Below are positions 23,319 through 34,156 of a stretch of DNA of 59,594 bases, piece by piece. The DNA is from Jaapia argillacea MUCL 33604. Taxonomy: Eukaryota > Basidiomycota > Agaricomycetes > Jaapiales > Jaapiaceae. Within the stretch, counting starts at the first letter, position 1. Every line of letters begins with the position of its first letter. The notes below the pieces were generated by a model, which was not told where the DNA came from, made no database searches, and worked only from the letters and a program-made list of their open reading frames with translations. A program made the translations under genes and the position numbers. The stretch spans positions 1,487,101 to 1,546,694 of the forward strand of contig KL197712.1 of the NCBI GenBank assembly GCA_000697665.1. Direction: 5' to 3'.

Positions 23319-23327
23319 CTGTATGTT

Positions 23328-23339
23328 CTCGACGTTCCC
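23328..23339 (+). repeat. Right candidate target-site duplication of the KDZ-type element
   Basis: CTCGACGTTCCC, the direct copy of 17056-17067. Confidence 0.6.
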
Positions 23340-23477
23340 GTGAGCGATGCCCCCAAGCTCTCGGATCCATCCTGCCGTCTTTAGCGCGTGTAGGGAGCAC
23401 AATACGGCGTTCGGAGCTTGGTCGCACTCGGTAATTTCCCCTAACTCCCTCCAAACTCCGCCTCCCTCCAACGACAT

Positions 23478-23665
23478 TTGCCGACCTCGCTTATCGATCC
23501 TTTTGACCCACACTTCCACCATGTGCGACTCGAGCACCGACATTCGACTCCTGGAACCCTTTCTGCAATGATATGTCCACCATTCCGACGTATCCAAATG
23601 CGCTGACGAATGCCACGTTTCCCATGCCTCTCCAACAAGTTGCGCATTCCCTGCGGACAAACACG
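23478..23665 (+). mobile_element. tRNA-derived SINE copy
   Basis: The plus strand carries CATTCGACTCC (23541-23551), a near-consensus Pol III B-box, preceded by CGACTCGAGCACC, which matches the position of CCCACTCGAGTGC in the copy at 26900-27092. Downstream, the body matches that copy through GCTGACGAATGCCACGTTT and beyond. The A-box region is poorly preserved. It lies close outside the KDZ-type element. Confidence 0.55.
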
Positions 23666-23936
23666 CGGCGTTTTGGCAACAATCACATTCTAACGATACA
23701 GTATGGACGTGCTATTCAACACAGGTGTGTCCATCATGAGTCCATCGTAATCGAAAGAGATAAATACATGATTAACAGGGGCGAAGCAGAGCACCAGGAT
23801 AGCACATGATCGCCACGAACCAGCGTGCGTGCAATAATTGGACGAGAAGACACGAATAAATGAATAAATGGAGAAGGGATGCATTTGGATGGGAGAGGAA
23901 CCGGACAACTCAGCGAGCACGCCAACGACCGTGCCC

Positions 23937-25185
23937 CTAGTTAAACTCGAACACGCCGCGGAGGGAAGATTCAAACTGGGTAACGGTAGGCCGGCGAGTC
24001 GGGTCCTTCTCCCAACACTGCTCGAGGACCTGCCAAAGTCCCTCGCTCCGGTTAATGCCACACGCATTGGCCGTGTCAATGAAACTAGTCTTGTTGTAGG
24101 GAAGGACACCCTTGGCGATCGAGGGGACGACTTGGAAGGTGTAACGGCGGAATTGATATGGTACAATTCCGGTTATCAGCTATATCATCCTAGTTAGAAG
24201 ATACTGAAAGGCAGATGTAGAAGGAACGAACCTGAGCTATAACACACGCAAACGCCCACATGTCGGACTCAAATGTTGGAGGTCGAGTGTCGTCACCCTC
24301 GTCGACGATGAGCTCGGGTGCCATCCATCGATATGAGGCCCCGACTTGTCCAACGGTATATTTGGTAAACCCAGGTATGTGAGATGAAGCCAAGCTCCCG
24401 ATGAGCGCTCGACCGTTATCATCAACGACAATGTTAGACTATACGACCAGGGGTTAGATCGATGAGGCAATGAGAGTGGAGGGGCAATTGGACGACTCAC
24501 AAGCTTCAAATCACCGTGAACTAACTGTGGATGGTGAGTGTGCAAATACTTGACAACTTGGACGACACTAATGATCTGAAAGACAAACTCGTGAGTGAGC
24601 GCTCGGACCGGTGCACCAAGACTCACCAAATCAACTTTAGAGTGTGGGTGAAGTCTGATATACTCCGCCGCGTCGCCACCGGTGTACGACCTTATCACAA
24701 TGGCAGGCTTCCCTCCAATGGTTGCAGTGCCCATGACCTCGGTAATATGTGGGTAGTCGTGTGCGAGAGACTCGCGAGCTCGAATCTCCCGGAGATAGTG
24801 CTGCGTGGATGTGAGTGTGGAGATGGGAGGGAACGGAGGGGAGAGCTGACTTCATATATCAAGGTATTTTTTTGTTCGTCCATCGAAGTCCTGAAGATCT
24901 TGACGGTGACCTCCAACGAAGAACGAACAAGAAGATAAGAGAGTGGATGATGAAGGAGAGTGTCCGACTCACCGGCACCTCAGCATCGCCTTGTGAGAGT
25001 ACTCCCTTGTGTACGTCGTACAAGGGGCCTTGATCTTGGGGAAGGGGGTCGATTCTCAGCCTAGTGCTCAAGTCGAGGGCTGAGGTCGATAGTGCCGGCA
25101 GAGGAGGCGGAGGCCTATTCACTCGGGGTAAATGATTGTTGTAATGAGGGAATCGATAGAGGGAGGCGAATTTGGAAGCCAACAT
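23937..25185 (-). CDS. TKL-like kinase-fold protein lacking DFG (predicted pseudokinase)
   Basis: Six exons (25185-24973, 24910-24851, 24800-24627, 24575-24501, 24438-24232, 24179-23937) join in frame into 323 residues without a stop. A proline-rich N-terminus leads to a glycine-loop remnant (QGPLYDVHKG), the beta-3 lysine (VTVKIF, Lys about 75), a catalytic loop VHGDLKLSN (Asp about 171), APE (RWMAPELI, about 216), an F-helix SDMWAF and the C-lobe end CWEKDPTRRPT. The metal-binding DFG is replaced by SLA (about 189-191), so normal catalysis is doubtful. It is the only copy of this family in the window with an unbroken reading frame. A regulatory or signalling role is conceivable but nothing here shows one. 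Confidence 0.85.
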
Positions 25186-25615
25186 TGTCTAGTAGAAGGG
25201 GTTTACAGGTGTGGCAATCTACGCCCAGGGGCTCAAGCCTTTATGAACGCGTGACGCGTAACGAGACCAACAAGACGTCCCCGCGTGGAACTCATAATCT
25301 ACAATTTTACGTGTTGCTCCAAGTAAAAATCAGAGGGACTCCAGTAGCCTCAAGGTAGCGCGACCTGAGTGCGATTGCAGCACACATCAGACATGTGTGG
25401 GTCTAAACCCAGCGTCACACTACAGGTCATGACCGGTCATGGGTATTCAAATTGCAACCATTATGACGAGATTGTATATCAAGCATTTTTTCCTCTCGGT
25501 TTCTGTGTCACGATTAATTCCACTGTCAGAATGGTCACACTGGTGATGGAGGAGGGGCTGAGCCGCTGAGAGGCTGTGGAGCACTCGTCCAACGCAAATT
25601 CAAGAGTTTAGAATA
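25186..25615. other. 5' flank of the kinase-like gene
   Basis: No gene seen. A short block near 25369-25410 is an inverted match to 28175-28215 (around ACATCAGACATGTGTG), so it carries a piece of the repeat lying 3' of the ZNF511-like genes. Confidence 0.5.
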
Positions 25616-25730
25616 GAGTGTATTTGCACTAGGATATCCTAGACTTCGGAATAACCAGAAAGGAAATTTTCGAGCTTTTCTGCAACCTGATTGGCTGCCC
25701 CGCTAGGATATCCTACGTGCAGATACACTC
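25616..25730. mobile_element. 115-bp MITE with TA target duplication
   Basis: Ends GAGTGTATTTGCAC and, inverted, GAGTGTATCTGCAC are followed inward by TAGGATATCCTA at both ends. TA dinucleotides flank it at 25614-25615 and 25731-25732. The size and TA duplication suit a non-autonomous Tc1/mariner-type MITE; its ends differ from those of the Tc1/mariner-like element at 2275. Confidence 0.85.
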
Positions 25731-26234
25731 TAATCTACACACTCCGACTCGGCAGTGTTGCGCAGGATTGGGCTTGGCTTGAGAAGCTCACCCTCTCTCG
25801 TCGCAACTCAAGCTGCTACAGATCGGGGATGGACTCGGACAACCGTGGACATACTACTCTTTCCAGTCATTGTGGAGTTCGAAGCTGGAACTGCGTTGAG
25901 CTCTGCTTCGCCTGGCCAGTCCAGTTATTCTGCTTGAAGTTTTCGACCTCCATCCGGACCTTCTCTACAATCTGCTCAATCCGTGTTCATGCCCATCAGG
26001 TCTGACCATTACCCACCTACTCCTGAGTCAACATCCTTGCGCAAGTGAGAAGTTACACTACCGGAATCGTTACACTGACCCTGTTCCGTTCAATGAGAGG
26101 TTGTCCAGGGTTGTACAGTACTGGGGATTCCTGAGCATGTCATGCCTGACCTAGAGGTGGTTCTTACGATTGACCTTGTTTCCGGAAACAATGTAAATTT
26201 GAGATCGGTAGGTACCCTACTAATTCTGCCTCTA
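25731..26234. other. No recognisable gene
   Basis: Short frames without motifs. Part may be decayed kinase upstream of the relic at 26235, but nothing can be aligned with confidence. Confidence 0.4.
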
Positions 26235-26420
26235 CTCCCCTCAAGTCGTGTCTTTGACCGTTAGGGGCATCCTTCCCCACACCAAGGCTAGCTTCACATC
26301 GCATCCAGATAAGGCGATGCTCTCTGGAGCGAGGAGCTTTGGAAAGTCCTCGAATGATGCTGGCTGGTAGACTCTACTCGTCGACCTGCCGTTACTGCGT
26401 TCCAGCTCCCCTCCAAGACA
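26235..26420 (+). pseudogene. Kinase C-lobe relic
   Basis: The plus strand reads GILPHTKASFTS, then after a frame change EELWKVLE, CW and a decayed DSTRRPAVTAF. This is the same C-lobe order as the intact minus-strand copy at 23937-24179 (GVLPYNKTSF, LWQVLEQCW, DPTRRPTV). Several stops and a frameshift make it a fossil. Confidence 0.65.
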
Positions 26421-26899
26421 TGTTCGGCGTTGTCTAGGGACATGGCCATAAACGCTCTCGCTGATTGTCAGTTTTTTCCTTCCCATTCAAATGGTCCTTG
26501 TTTTTTCGATTATATTCGCCTTCGTTTCAAATGTACTTGAGGAGGAGTCGTGGGATGACTTGTGCTCGACATCTTCCCTGCGGCTTGACGGGTTGTCCCT
26601 CACACATCGCCGGCTCGAAGCCGATATCTTACCTCTTGTGCAGTTTACTTTAATTTGCTGGATGTAGCCTCGATTCTCGTCGCCTTGCATACACCTACGT
26701 TGATTAGGCGGGCGTCATCTACTACATCACTGGCACAAGAGAAAGATAGATAGATATATACACGGCGTGGTCCCGTTGAAGAAATGCCGGTTTGTGCGGA
26801 AGCGCCCACGCTCCGAGCGAGTTCATGATTTGATTTAGCCGCTAGTTTCGGCGTAAGTCGGGTGTGATTGGTGCGAATACAATTCACATTTTTACCCAG
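26421..26899. other. No recognisable gene
   Basis: Pyrimidine-rich at 26460-26540, then short frames on both strands. Nothing assigned. Confidence 0.4.
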
Positions 26900-27092
26900 A
26901 CCATGCGCACTTGCATGAGAGTTGTGGAAAACGTGGAATTCGTCAGTGCATCCAAATCGTATCGGAAAATCCGTCAAACGTGTCAAAGCGGCGACAATAT
27001 TCTGAACGAAAAAATTCGAGGAGTCGAACGTCAGCACTCGAGTGGGAGTGAACGGTTTGGCGACTGAGCTACGGAGAGTAAAATGAATGTTA
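26900..27092 (-). mobile_element. tRNA-derived SINE copy with A- and B-boxes
   Basis: Read on the minus strand, TAGCTCAGTCGCC (27059-27071) fits the Pol III A-box and CGTTCGACTCC (27020-27030) the B-box, with tRNA-like spacing and an intervening CCCACTCGAGTGC stem region. An AT-rich body follows and matches the copy at 23478-23665. The anticodon arm is irregular and no acceptor stem pairs, so this is a tRNA-derived element and not a tRNA gene. It is the best-preserved relative of the array units at 9955-10455. Confidence 0.7.
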
Positions 27093-27099
27093 TCGGATG

Positions 27100-27662
27100 G
27101 AGGAAGCAAGACTCACCTGAGACATAGAATCCGGACAATCGGTTCGCAAGAGTCGACCCAACTCCAGAGTCAGCGATGAGGATATGGACCGGTATCGGGC
27201 GGGTGTCGAGGAGGAAGGTTGTAACAAGATGATGACGGAGACGAAGTCGATGGGGAAGAGGTCGGAGAGAATGGCGGAGAAAGCCAAGAGGATGGCGAAG
27301 ACGACGATGCAGGACGCCAAGTGACGCCTCACCATCAACGGTGGGCACGCCCGTCTTGGTTCTTGCCTATATGCGCTCCCATACCCAGAGAGAGAGATGA
27401 TTGAGAGCGTCAGTCGACGCTCTGTGGAGAAAAGTGGGGATGTGAATATATAGGTTGGTTGGATCACAGCCACATCCATAGGCCACAGCCACATCCATAC
27501 ACCACAGCCACAGCCAGATTGACCGGATTTGGTGATACGACATGCTTTGCACCACCAAACGGTAACGATTCTAAACTCTTGAATTTGCGCTGGACGAGTG
27601 TTTGACAGCCTCTCACCCCTTTGACCATCACCAGTGTGACCAGCGGCACCTCGGCCAAACAA
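27100..27662 (-). other. Unassigned open frame near the ZNF511-like gene
   Basis: A 190-codon minus-strand frame (27090-27662) includes a hydrophobic stretch (IVVFAILLAFSAILSDLF) that would suit a membrane segment, and ends near a possible donor (TCAG then GTGAGT at about 27111-27120). No family is recognised, and the frame crosses a CCACAGCCACATCCATA-type repeat at 27467-27520. A comparable decayed stretch lies at 10480-10970 in the duplicated locus. Confidence 0.3.
27467..27520. repeat. Short tandem repeat, CCACAGCCACATCCATA type
   Basis: About three imperfect copies of a 17-24 bp unit in a row. Confidence 0.6.
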
Positions 27663-28214
27663 GATTTAAAGACGAAATCTAGAAGAAATTGTTTCTGCCC
27701 CCTTGACCCAGCACCACCTCATGCAATACACGAGCATCGCTGGACCTGAGATGCCATCAGCACAATGTGTGAATCGTGTGTTTAGGGGAAGGTTATAGGG
27801 AATCCCAGGAAAGTCCCAAGGGGTGTGGTGTACATGTGCATCAACGTGCTCAGTTGAAACCACATAAGCGGACATGCGTTGGCGGCATGTAAGACCCAAA
27901 ATACACACCTGTTTGACAGCCTTCACACTTCGAAATAGAATCAAAAGCGCCTGAGACGCCATGCATCATGCATCATGCCCAAGTGTGGTGCGAGTTGGCC
28001 ATGCATGCGGTTTCCGCACTTGAAAAAACCATCACCATGCCGAAAACACGCCTCTCAGTTCAGGCAGTCCCAAAGTGCCGGAGAGCGAAGATCTGACGTC
28101 GTCAGCCCTTGCACTGCGGGATACTTCATTTGCCCAGTACTGCACAATACAATCGCAACCCAGTCATCATTCTCAAGCCCTACACATGTCTGATGTGTGC
28201 TGCAATCGCGTGCC

Positions 28215-29514
28215 CTAAGATCCAACAGAAACCCGGCCTCGGCCCCCACCTCTTCCCCTGCCTCGTCCTAGCACGCCTCCCCTCCCCGTCCCCCCACCTT
28301 CATGTGCCAGTCCACCGCCTTCTCCAACTCCATGCGTTGAATGTGACGAATATCCTTTCTGGCTCTGATGTCCACCCCCATATCCATGTTGGTAATGCCC
28401 TCGACCGCCGAACCCTCCCGCCTTACCTCCTCTGCCGAACCGGATGGAGCTTGGGACGAGGGATAGAGATGTCATGGATGATGTCAGTGCGTCTAACGCA
28501 TCTGGGCTTGTTGTTGTGGTGGGAGCAGGTGCGTTTGAGGATGGGGTTGGTTTGGTGATTGATTGGGGTTTGGTGGGAGGACGCGACATGTGAGGTGGTA
28601 CTTGACGTCCTCCTTCGTCCTCTTCTTCGCTCTCTCCCTCATCTTCCTCTTCGCTACCTTCTTCCTCATCTTCTTCGCTACCCTCCTCATCCTCGTCCAT
28701 ATCCTCATCACTCCTCTCCACCTTCCCCTCCCCCATTCCACCCAAAACTTTCTCACCGCCGTCCCCACTCTCCCTCCCCTTCCAAACACCCCTAACCAAC
28801 CCAACACCCCCACCCCATTTCTTCAATAATCCTCCGACGCCTTTATTCGTCACGCCGAAAAAGTATTCTTTGGGGTATCCGTGCGCGCTTATGAGGTGGA
28901 GACGTCTGAGTTTCGGAGTCAAGAAGAGGCGAGTGCAGGTTGGGAGGTGACACGCGAACTTTGGGGGGTTTGGGTGAGATTGGGTTTGTGTTTGGACGAG
29001 GGGGACGGAAGGACTTACGATCTTCTCTCCTCGATCTTTACGAACTGCTGCTAGGGGATCATGACACTCCGTCTGATGCTATATAACATACGCAACAAAT
29101 CGAATAAGTAATGGAACGAAAGGGCGTTCCCAACGACAGGAAACGACTCACCAATTCCAACAACCTCTCCCCAGGAAAGACACACCCACATCCATGCTCC
29201 TCACAAACCCAAGTATGATATGTAGCATAATGAGCTTCCAGTTCTCTCGTTCCGTGTAACACGCATGCCCTGTTGATCGGGGGGTTACAAGTTGGGGGTA
29301 AAGTGCAAATTAGACGCTTATTGGGGTTGGGAGGGGAGTTTGATGAAGGCGAGGAAGGAGGGGAGAGGTGATGTTGGTGGTGGGTGGGCGATTTGGGTGA
29401 GTGGGAAGAGGGGAGGATACGGGACGCTTTGGTCGTTGGTTCTGGTTCGGGAGAGGAAGTGGGGGAACGGGTGTGTGGCCGTTTGATCGATTTCGTAGGC
29501 GTCGATGGTTCCAT
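28215..29514 (-). CDS. C2H2 zinc-finger protein, ZNF511-like
   Basis: Three exons (29514-29152, 29078-29019, 28958-28215) join in frame into 388 residues. A Pro/Ser-rich N-terminus is followed by three C2H2-type fingers: C70/C76 with H95/H100, C104/C109 with the HQTECH end (about 122-127), and C144/C149 with H162/H167. The order of fingers, the phrase HLISAHGYP and the later SSIRFGRGGKAGGF resemble the ZNF511 family of metazoa and fungi. Between them is a long acidic run of Asp and Glu and a Pro/Thr linker; the tail is Gly/Arg-rich, RGG-like. A nuclear, nucleic-acid-binding role is likely from the domains but not shown. A decayed duplicate lies at 11530-12760. Confidence 0.85.
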
Positions 29515-31167
29515 CGCAATTGTCAGTGGTTGTAGTACAGATTACTGTAAAGTGGATCAGGACGATCAATGGTTCGTTATGTGTGATGGAACTTTGGGAC
29601 ATGCAGGAAACGCATGGGACTGTATAGTTTAGAACGACTTGGATCGCCGCTGGGATGGCCCCGGATCAAGGTTCATCTCGCCTCGTTGTGTCCTTGCTTC
29701 TCAACCACCATCATACCTTCAACTTTTTGAGGGTTTTCGTCGTCACTTGCGAAGTACTTGGTACCACTCTCGACGTCGAATCCAAAGGACCTGTTTCTTA
29801 CATCTTGGAGATTCAAATGAGTATCATTGTGGTACAGGGATCCGAATTTCTTAGACGCCAAGCTCACCAAACGAGCTGTCGGTCCATTTCCTAAATCTCC
29901 GGTTTCGACCAAGGGTGGGCCTTCACCTCCCATTTTGTTCTCTTTTATCTTGAGTTACAGGTGTACCGTGGTGGACTTGATATGCTACACCCTGCCCGAC
30001 AATTACAGCATCGATCCGGATACAGCTTTTGTGGTTCGCTTTCTTAGCGTTGTCGATCGACGCCAAACACCCCCGTTTGTCCAGTCTCGTTGACGATGAC
30101 AGAGAGAGCGTCAGAGAGCGTCTGCAAGTGTATTTGGTCCTTATTGATTTCTGGCTGATCCATCTCCCAATCCGAGAGTCTCGACCCACTATCAGGAAGA
30201 TTGGAGGTGCATTGGCGTGGTTATGTCCGTGTCTATGCATGCTGATGATTGAACGGTTGTGCAACGAGACGACGTTTGCAGCCGTACTATTTTCCACAAC
30301 CCCCGGTCTGCTTGCGTCATGGAAGCGCGATACAGGATGTATATCTCCTTTGGTGGTCAGGGCCTCTATGCCCAATCGCATCTTCTTTCGTTGCGTACCA
30401 GGTACTTTTTTCCTTTCGGTTCTGATATTGACATAGATTTCCCGGGTTCCGATGCTCATTTTCCGAGATATGATCATGCCAAAAATGGTAATGTGCCTAG
30501 GACACGTGGTGGCGTCTCTTGGTCTTAATGAACGAGAGGACTAAATCAGGAAATGGTGTCCCTGATCGTCTGTGGGCGTCTGTTCTCTGCATAGATGTCC
30601 ATTTGAATCCTCTTGACTTGAATGTTCAAGCCTTCGATTCGCCCAAAAAGCTGGTAGTAAGCGACTTGTCAGGCTGATTCCTGTCGGGAGTTGATTACAT
30701 CCCCTGTTGTGCGAGATGGATATCTGCGTTTCCGCGTTTCCAGTCAGCTTAGGATGATCGAGTCGACTCGTCATCAACCTCAGCTACGTTTCTTGGTTGC
30801 TGATCGGTCATCGGGCATCGGCCGTCAATCCATGTACACCCACAGACCTCGGGCTCACGACCGGTCGACCGTATCCCTCACAACATAATCCCCATCTAAC
30901 CCATCCTCTCAATGCCATCCCTCTCACCCAAACCACGTTTCTTCGGAGCTGAGAACCTTTCCTTCCCTCGATCGTCGATATGTGCTCCGGTCTCTGTTCG
31001 AACTGATAAGCACCTCTCGCGATTGCGAAATCTTTGCCCAAAAGCCCGAACACACATGCAATCCTTTATCTGATTCTAAACGGCTAATCGCGATTAGATG
31101 ACAAACATTCTCTCGCAATCGCATAGCTAATTCGGGGATCGTGGTACCCGCTCTCACTGAAAGTCAA
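29515..31167. other. No gene assigned; unassigned frames
   Basis: A minus-strand frame at 29673-29933 (86 codons) and plus-strand frames at 30029-30528 are open but have no motif and no convincing splice partners. The part from about 30900 is the upstream region of the flavin reductase-like gene. Confidence 0.4.
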
Positions 31168-31174
31168 TATATAA
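31168..31174 (+). promoter_or_regulatory. TATA-like box of the flavin reductase-like gene
   Basis: TATATAA, 78 bp before the chosen ATG at 31252, a plausible core promoter for a fungal gene with a short leader. Confidence 0.4.
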
Positions 31175-31251
31175 CCTTCACGACCCTCCACCAGTACTGG
31201 CATTCACACCTCAATCCCGAAACCAACCACAACCCCCTCTCACAGCCCACA

Positions 31252-32273
31252 ATGTCGATTCCAGCTTTCAAGCCTGACTCATTCACGTACACCGATTCCC
31301 CCAACCCATCATGGTCATACGGTCAACCCGTAGCTTCCTCCCCGGTTGGTAAGGAATGGCTCAAGGGTGAAGATGAAGGGTGGAAATTGGTGAATGCAGA
31401 GACTGAGAACCCGGGATCCTTGTACGCTTTGATGGTCAGTGGGATCGTACCCAGACCTGTTGCGTTTGTCTCCAGTATCAGTGAGGATGGTGTAGAAAAC
31501 TTGTCTCCCTTCAGGTGCGTTTTTCCCTCCATATCTTATCTGGTCCCCGTCTTGAATTTGGTTTCGGTGATGGTTGAAACGAATGTAGTTGGTTCAACAT
31601 GGTGCGTTCCTTCGATCTTTTGACAAGTTCCATCTTAACCCTCCCGTTCATCGCCTTACCTCGCAGGTGACTCACTCACCACCAGTCGTCTCAATCTCAT
31701 TCGCCTCAAAATCCCCTTCAAGCCTCAAAGACACGGCACAGAACATCATATCCAACCCCTCAGCAGGGTTCACAGTCAATATCATCTCCGAACCATTCGT
31801 AGAGGGCGCGAACGCCACAGCAGTAGACGCACCAGCAGAAGTATCAGAGTGGGGAGTCAGTGGTTTGACGAAGGAGGCGAGCTTGAAGGTGAAGGCGGCC
31901 AGGGTCAAGGAAAGCGCGTTTAGTATGGAGTGTGAGGTGAGTGAACTTTCGTCTGTGCCCATGAAATTAGACATGAGTTGACTGGATGGATTTCTCCCAC
32001 CAGCTCCTCCAATCAATCCCGATTACCCACCCCGAAACGGGTATCTCAACAACAACTCTAATCCTTGGTCTCGTGAAATACATCCACGTCCGAAACGACG
32101 TGCTCACCCCCAAAGGAACAGTCGACCCCGCAAAGTTGAAAGCCGTTTCGAGATTGGGTGATATTTCTTATGCCAGGGTTGGAGATGCGTTTAGATTGGG
32201 TAGGCCGGCTTGGAAAGATGAAGGAGAGAGGATATTGGCCGAGGTTGGGGGAAGAAATGGGGAGAGGAATTAA
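31252..32273 (+). CDS. Flavin reductase-like, FMN-binding split-barrel protein
   Basis: Four exons (31252-31514, 31589-31601, 31667-31936, 32004-32273) join in frame into 271 residues; the second exon is only 13 nt. The core shows the flavin reductase-like pattern: YALMVSGIVPRPVAFVSSIS, then LSPFSWFNMVTHSPPVVSISF, later AGFTVNIISEPFVEGANAT and a C-terminal LILGLVKYIHV. Proteins of this fold bind FMN and many reduce flavins with NAD(P)H; the true reaction here is unknown. The start is the first ATG after the TATA-like box and gives the full N-terminus. Nothing looks damaged. It stands alone, with the F-box pair downstream on the other strand. Confidence 0.88.
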
Positions 32274-32518
32274 GTGGGTTGGTTCCGAGTCTCGACGGTT
32301 GCTCGAGGATAGAATACATAGATCTTGGGGTTATTTATGGTCTGGTTATTATGAATCGATCGAGGTTGATGAATATGATCTGAAGGGACGACGCCCAGGA
32401 TAAAGACTTTCAAGGAAGGGCGGTCGTCTCCTGTCTCCTGGCGCCGTCCCAATCCTCAGCGCTAATTGAACGGGAACCCGATTCCAGGAGCGCAACAGCG
32501 ACTCCCCGAAGTCGCTTA

Positions 32519-34156
32519 TCATAAACCAACATCACGGCGATCCTGGTCCCAATGGTGGCCCGGTGGCTCCACATCGATGACCAGAAGGCGATCACCATCC
32601 GCCAAACAAATGCGTCCCGAAACTTCGTCGAAGGCTCTGAGATACATTTGCGCCGCACCCAGGACAACTAACCGGCCAGTTTTGAAATCATCTGCTGCCC
32701 ATTGCTCGCAGGCTCGTCGTCCGGAATAAAACCCCATCAAAGGAATTGTGTCGTCTCCCTGTTCTTGAAGTGGTCCCCAGTCGTCGGTACTGATTGAACG
32801 AAGGAGCCCGATTCCAAGCGCGCAGTAGCGACCTCGTTCGGGAAGTGTCACTATGGAGTGTCGAGGGAGAGAATCCGGACTGAAATGGTCAAGGATGTGA
32901 ACGATGGGCGTGATCTTGCTATTCGGACCATCCGATGTTGATAGGCTTCGAAACAGGAGCGGCAAATTATGCCCGCGATTCCTGCCTTCAGACCAGAGGG
33001 TATGGTTGATGGCGCTGGTAAGCTTCTCTGCGGGACCAAAGGTGTATATTTGGTCCATATGGACGGAGGCTATGGGAGAATCCGTCAAGGCATTGCTTGG
33101 ATCAGTTTTGATACCTGAGATGTGCGCCCATCGAATGCTGATATCGTCAACTATAAGAAGCCTCTCCTCCGAGAGTACTACGATTCCAGGTCCTCGCTAC
33201 GAAAGGGTAAGATAGATACAATGAGGCTCGAAGCATTTACTCACATATCCAGCTTGGACTTGTAGCACGCCAACAACTACTTGTCGGACAGGTCTACTAG
33301 TAGCGTCGATAGTTCGGATGTGAAGTGTCCACGGGTCGTCACTGTCTCCGTCCCGTAGCTTGGTAAGATATGCAAGCAGGTTACCCCCAATGGACGGTGC
33401 CCAGATCTTATGACGGGAGCCGACATGAATATGGACAAGACGCTCGAAGGAAGGAGGAGAGGTGTGAATGGCGTAAACAATGATCGTGTGGAAAATCCTA
33501 GCGACACGGTCCCGACTATTTTGAGAAATCAACGACAGTAACAATCCGATGAAGGAGAAAGCTTGACGAACTTCTCGCCGATGCTCAAAACGAGAAGCGG
33601 CTTCCGCTGGTCCGAGAATGCGAGGTAGTACTCGAGAAGATGGAGGCCCTTTGCTTCGGGGATGGGAATTTGGACAACGATAGGGGACGAAGAGGTGTTC
33701 AGGGATCGCAGGCCCATACTCGATCCGCTTTTACGCCAGATGACCCCTACGAGCCAGTCCCCACCCGGGAGGAGATATATGGCGTCAGAGTCGAGATCGC
33801 AGGTTGACTCCCGCAGATGTCGACACGACATATCGCCGAGGTGCCAGCAAGCATTTAGATGCGCCTCTCTCAAAGCCAATCTCTTCAAATCATCGATTGG
33901 CATGGTTGTCAAGTGTCTCTGGTAGTCCAGAGGTAACGGGAGCACAGACACGATGTCCTGAACGACATACAGCCATACTGAGCGATCCTCGATAGCTTCA
34001 AACAGCGATTTACAGGTCTAGCAAAGTATGGAGTCAGATCAGTGCGAGGAGGTGGGATTGAAAGATTTGACTTGCTGAGCGCAAGCTCAGGATATCCTGG
34101 ATGACCAATTCCTGCAGGATGAGCAGGAAGATATCTTGAGGAAAATGGAGAAGCAT
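32519..34156 (-). CDS. F-box protein, tandem paralogue 2
   Basis: Four exons (34156-34076, 34017-33572, 33515-33245, 33196-32519) join into 491 residues. The first exon and the start of the second form an F-box: MLLHFPQDIFLLILQEL, then IQDILSLRSTCKSLF. F-box proteins bring substrates to SCF ubiquitin ligases through Skp1. The rest has repeated strand-rich segments, such as DDPWTLHIRTI and CALGIGLLRSISTDDW, that could form a propeller-like substrate domain, but no named repeat is clear. The first intron uses a GC donor (GCAAGT), supported by the identical arrangement in the neighbour at 34491-36096. Exon 2 is 446 nt in both genes. No disabling change is seen. Confidence 0.85.

Larger units (their letters stand above)
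17068..23327. mobile_element. KDZ-type DNA transposon carrying an alpha-kinase gene
   Basis: A 33-bp inverted repeat with one mismatch lies at 17079-17111 and 23286-23318; a few more terminal bases match loosely out to 17068 and 23327. Candidate 12-bp target duplications flank it. Inside, both ends carry TTCCACC-type subterminal repeats. Two convergent genes fill the interior: an alpha-type kinase (17711-20481, plus) and a protein with CxC5/CxC6-like cysteine clusters known from KDZ transposons (20801-23061, minus). Their stop codons are 319 bp apart. The inverted repeats enclosing both genes show that the kinase belongs to the mobile unit and is not a neighbour. Confidence 0.88.

Noticed and set aside
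28215-28330. Gly/Arg-rich tail considered as a separate RNA-binding gene
   Set aside because: It is in frame with the zinc-finger exons and ends at the same stop; it is the RGG-like tail of the ZNF511-like protein.
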